In this document: positions 61,001 through 64,000 of the stretch, one piece after another | Layout: the number at the start of each line of letters is the position of its first letter | How positions within the stretch are numbered: the stretch's first letter is position 1 | Assembly: GCA_022113835.1 (NCBI GenBank) | Contig: JAILWY010000026.1 | Coordinates: 6,599,001 to 6,663,000, forward strand | Origin: Atopsyche davidsoni | Lineage: Eukaryota > Arthropoda > Insecta > Trichoptera > Hydrobiosidae | Length of the DNA stretch: 64,000 bases | Direction of reading: 5' to 3' | The notes under the pieces: model-generated | The model's database searches: none | Told to the model about the DNA's origin: nothing | The model's input: only the letters and a program-made list of their open reading frames with translations | Made by a program: the position numbers and the translations under genes

Positions 61001-63435
61001 ACTTCTATAATTGCAATAAGATAATTGGCATAATAAAAGATATGTACAATTACGATGTAAGGCTACTCATAATTATACTAAAATTTATAAATATATTTTA
61101 GATTTCATTTTATGCTGACCTTTTAAGTATTTTTTTATAAGTGAGAGCAATTTATAGATTATTAACTTTAGATGTAATTTTACAACTCGTACATATCTAG
61201 CTGTGTTTAATTCTTATCATATACTGGATGTGCACTTTTATGACGAATTCACCTTCAATTTGAAAAATCATTATAATATGAAGAAAAAGCTAAAAATCGT
61301 GTAACCATTCATGACCATTTTTTTAAAAACCATGGCAATGTGCCTTATATCATTTACCATTGAAATACACTTTCAAAATAGTATTTTACTTATTTTTTAT
61401 ATTCTTTTATTATGACAATTCTCATATCATGTCATACAAAATCAATTACATCCGATTTTGATCGCAACTACCTTTTCATAATAAAACATGTGAATAGATA
61501 ATTCTCAGTCACAATAAATATTATGATTAAAAAGTGATTAAAGTTAATATGCCGAATAGTGTATATTTTAATAAGGTAAAGTAGCTTTTTATAAAATTCA
61601 GCCAGAGGAAACAAAACACATAGCTTGGAAAACACAAGTGCTTTATTTATTGGTGTGTTGCTCCATTGAAATCATTTGTTAGGCATTTTGTTTAGCGTTC
61701 ACCCTGACGTAGCAGAGTGATCCTGCTTGACAGATGTAATACACTCGTTTGAATGATTAATACAGTCCAGAAAAATATATCAGTCAACGAACAAGTGGCT
61801 GGATGCGACTATGAGTTACGTCCGTGCTGTATATAATCTCAAACAAACTAATCTCTTTATAACACTAATTTTAAAATGAATTTACTCCAAACGGTGCGTA
61901 ATCCGAAAGCACGGAAATTAAAAATATTGTATATTTTTTTAGATGATGTATTTAACTTGTACAATGATTATTATTTGCTATTTATCCATACAAATGTAAC
62001 AATAGTAAACATGTAGCATTTAAAGCAATAAACACCGTGCCAATAATTATTTAAACGGTGGCGAGAATATTTATTGATTAAAGTAATGTGGAGGATATAT
62101 TTTATTACTGATTATTTAAATTAATTTAACAATATAATAATCTAAGTAAATTTAAAAAAAAACTTTAACAAATATGAAATTATAAATTTAATCCTTTTTA
62201 AAATGAATGCATATAATTATCCTTTGATTAGAATATGCATTTCATGCATCGATGTATAAACAAGTTATACTGATAGGTTATTGCTCTTTGACGTTAACTC
62301 CCTTAATTGCATAACTGTTGCAATAATGTTGATTATAAAACCATGATGGATGCATAAATATTGTTTTAGCATAATATATTTTTATATTTAAATTTATTGC
62401 AAAAAAGTATACTATGAGACACAAAATTGAATCTGTAGATTCGATTTTGACATAAATCGTAAGCTGTAAATGTTTTGTGAAAATACAATATTAGTATTAA
62501 AGTTCTTAATCCGATTAGATAATTTTTTTAAGATGTTACTTTGTTAGATAAGGTAAAAGTACTACTTAAGATTCAAGTATGTCTTGAACAAAGACAGATA
62601 AAAAATTAAGACAGCTATACTACGTAATTAGAAATTTTATAAATAAATTAATAAAATTTCTCTCAAGCTAAGTATTAAAACAGGTTAACTACATAGTAAA
62701 GAAAACTATGAACACATTTGCAAAATAGAAGAGGGCTCCATTGTTTTAGTGTTAAAAACGTAGGTCTCTTTTCAACCTAACTTCAATAATTTGTAATAAA
62801 TTTAATATGGATATACACAATATTTAATTACAAAAATAATCGATTTTTTAACTTATTGAATCATTCATTGTATTTTGTTGTTAGTATGAATAAACATCGA
62901 TCATCAATAAAAAAATTTTTTTTTTCAAAACTATTAAAAATGAATTACTATTAATTCAATATTTGTTATTCCATTTAAATGTTTGACTTCGCAAGTCCTA
63001 AAACAGGTTGCATATAACTTCAAATTGTTGCTATTGCACGGTTACCAACCAGTTACTTCGTATACAATATGTTCTTTCATAACTTCATGGCCTTGAAAAC
63101 TTACAAAACTGCATTTTAATTTAATTCTTTTATATATAACTATATATACGTATGGTATTTTTTTTGTTAATAGCGTCTTTTTTAAGAGTCAATAGACGTC
63201 ATTCGATCATCATCATTAACTATACTATACCTCCATTCTATATTCTTGGACACTGCCTGCATTGTAATATTATCCGTCTACGATTAAAGAATACATATTT
63301 ATTTCTTTATTATGGGTTTCTACAGCGATGAAAATGTGATTCCGTATTCCACATTATGAATTGTATCACAATTTGATATATTTATAGTTACTTGTATTTT
63401 TTATTTTGTGCCTAGCTAACTAAACAGTCTTTAAT
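55045..63435. other. AT-rich stretch without a supported gene
   Basis: I see no exon chain, RNA gene or complete mobile element. Open frames are short and low in complexity. A perfect 14-bp hairpin at 57,452-57,483 and a puzzling 88-codon frame at 59,959-60,225 are treated separately. Confidence 0.5.
57452..57483. repeat. Perfect 14-bp hairpin with a 4-base loop
   Basis: TGCCTCTGGTGTCC (57,452-57,465) and GGACACCAGAGGCA (57,470-57,483) pair without mismatch around AACC. It is GC-rich in an AT-rich desert, which argues against chance. The stem is too short for a microRNA precursor. It could be the core of a small inverted-repeat element. Confidence 0.75.
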
Positions 63436-63735
63436 CTGACGAATTACTGTCGCACCTTGGTAGTTACAACCCTGATGCATTACTGTCGCCTCGAATAATA
63501 AAATTGACAGTTTCTGACTGGACGGATTCCTGTCGTCCCAAATGACGACTTCTACAGTTCCTTACTCGAAGTTATTGCCTCTCCAAATAACGACCTTGAC
63601 AATATCTAACCTGACAGATTACTGTCCTCCCAAACAAAGATCTTGAAAGTTTCTACTCTGACGGATTTATGTCGTCCCAAATAACGACCTTGGCATTTTA
63701 AGTCCTGACGTACTCCTGTCGCCTCGAATAACGCC
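63436..63735. repeat. Minisatellite, unit about 47 bp, about 7 copies
   Basis: Units begin near 63,436, 63,472, 63,514, 63,561, 63,611, 63,658 and 63,704. Each has the pattern CTGACGGATTACTGTCGTCC, then CAAATAACGACCTTGACAGT, then a short pyrimidine-rich end, with substitutions and small deletions. The first units are shorter (36-42 bases). No coding frame persists through it. Confidence 0.75.
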
Positions 63736-64000
63736 CGCCTTGCAGACGAGCAGCCTGGGCTGTCGCGTTAATAAATTCAATCCGGCTGTGCGTAGGAAGC
63801 TCCCTTCTTTATTCCAATTGTTTAATCCGATATAAAACTGCAGCCGAGAGGGTCCGCTGATTGAGAGTAATTCGCCGGCCAGCCGTGCTTTATGCACGCC
63901 GACCGCTTATTCTGAGTCACCGGGAGACGCGATTACGCCCGGCAATTTATCTAAGTCGAATATCCGGGACAAACATTCAACTATCTTAAACCAGCCTGAG
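63736..64000. other. GC-rich block at the right edge
   Basis: The last 265 bases are much richer in G and C than the preceding 20 kb and are cut by the window edge. A 76-codon minus-strand frame (63,897-63,667) runs from here into the minisatellite, so it is unlikely to be coding. Promoter, enhancer or 5'-UTR DNA of a gene to the right is possible. Confidence 0.35.

Overview
The window looks like nuclear DNA from an insect, most likely a moth or butterfly. It is AT-rich, its genes are split into many exons with consensus GT-AG introns, its proteins read as insect members of animal families, and it carries tRNA-headed SINEs, a TTAA-flanked piggyBac-like MITE, a Helitron fragment and a hAT-like transposon. 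No species can be named from the sequence alone.

Layout. (1) Bases 1-8,092 are AT-rich non-coding DNA with two tRNA-derived SINE heads. (2) Bases 8,093-9,376, minus strand: the first two coding exons of a gene I do not recognise, running off the left side. A GC-rich hexamer-repeat region and one arm of a fold-back repeat follow. (3) Bases 10,621-19,454, plus strand: a complete 11-exon Rif1 gene (2,086 residues), with an E2F-type site about 130 bp before the ATG. (4) Bases 19,455-23,731: spacer between two convergent genes, with a 237-bp piggyBac-like MITE. (5) Bases 23,732-43,363, minus strand: a complete 11-exon gene for a Patched-related (PTCHD3/Ptr-type) sterol-sensing-domain transporter (1,052 residues). 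Its large introns hold a 313-bp fold-back MITE, a GC-richer island, a strong hairpin and a 2.2-kb degenerate hAT-like element. (6) Bases 43,364-64,000: mostly AT-rich intergenic or intronic DNA with a Helitron fragment (46,582-about 47,650), a likely last coding exon of another minus-strand gene (51,314-51,405), further SINE pieces, a 10-bp microsatellite and a 47-bp minisatellite near the right edge.

How it works together. Rif1 is a chromatin protein that recruits protein phosphatase 1 to control replication timing; its PP1-docking region, C-terminal domain and E2F-type promoter site are all visible. The Patched-related protein is an RND-fold membrane protein and is functionally unrelated; the two genes are simply tail-to-tail neighbours. 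I rebuilt both by matching splice sites and codon phase at every junction, and both give one uninterrupted frame. I found no clear evidence for a wholly new biological system. The most useful leads are the intact Rif1 promoter and PP1 motifs, the unassigned left-hand gene, the orphan His/Gly-rich terminal exon, and the set of mobile elements and strong hairpins.
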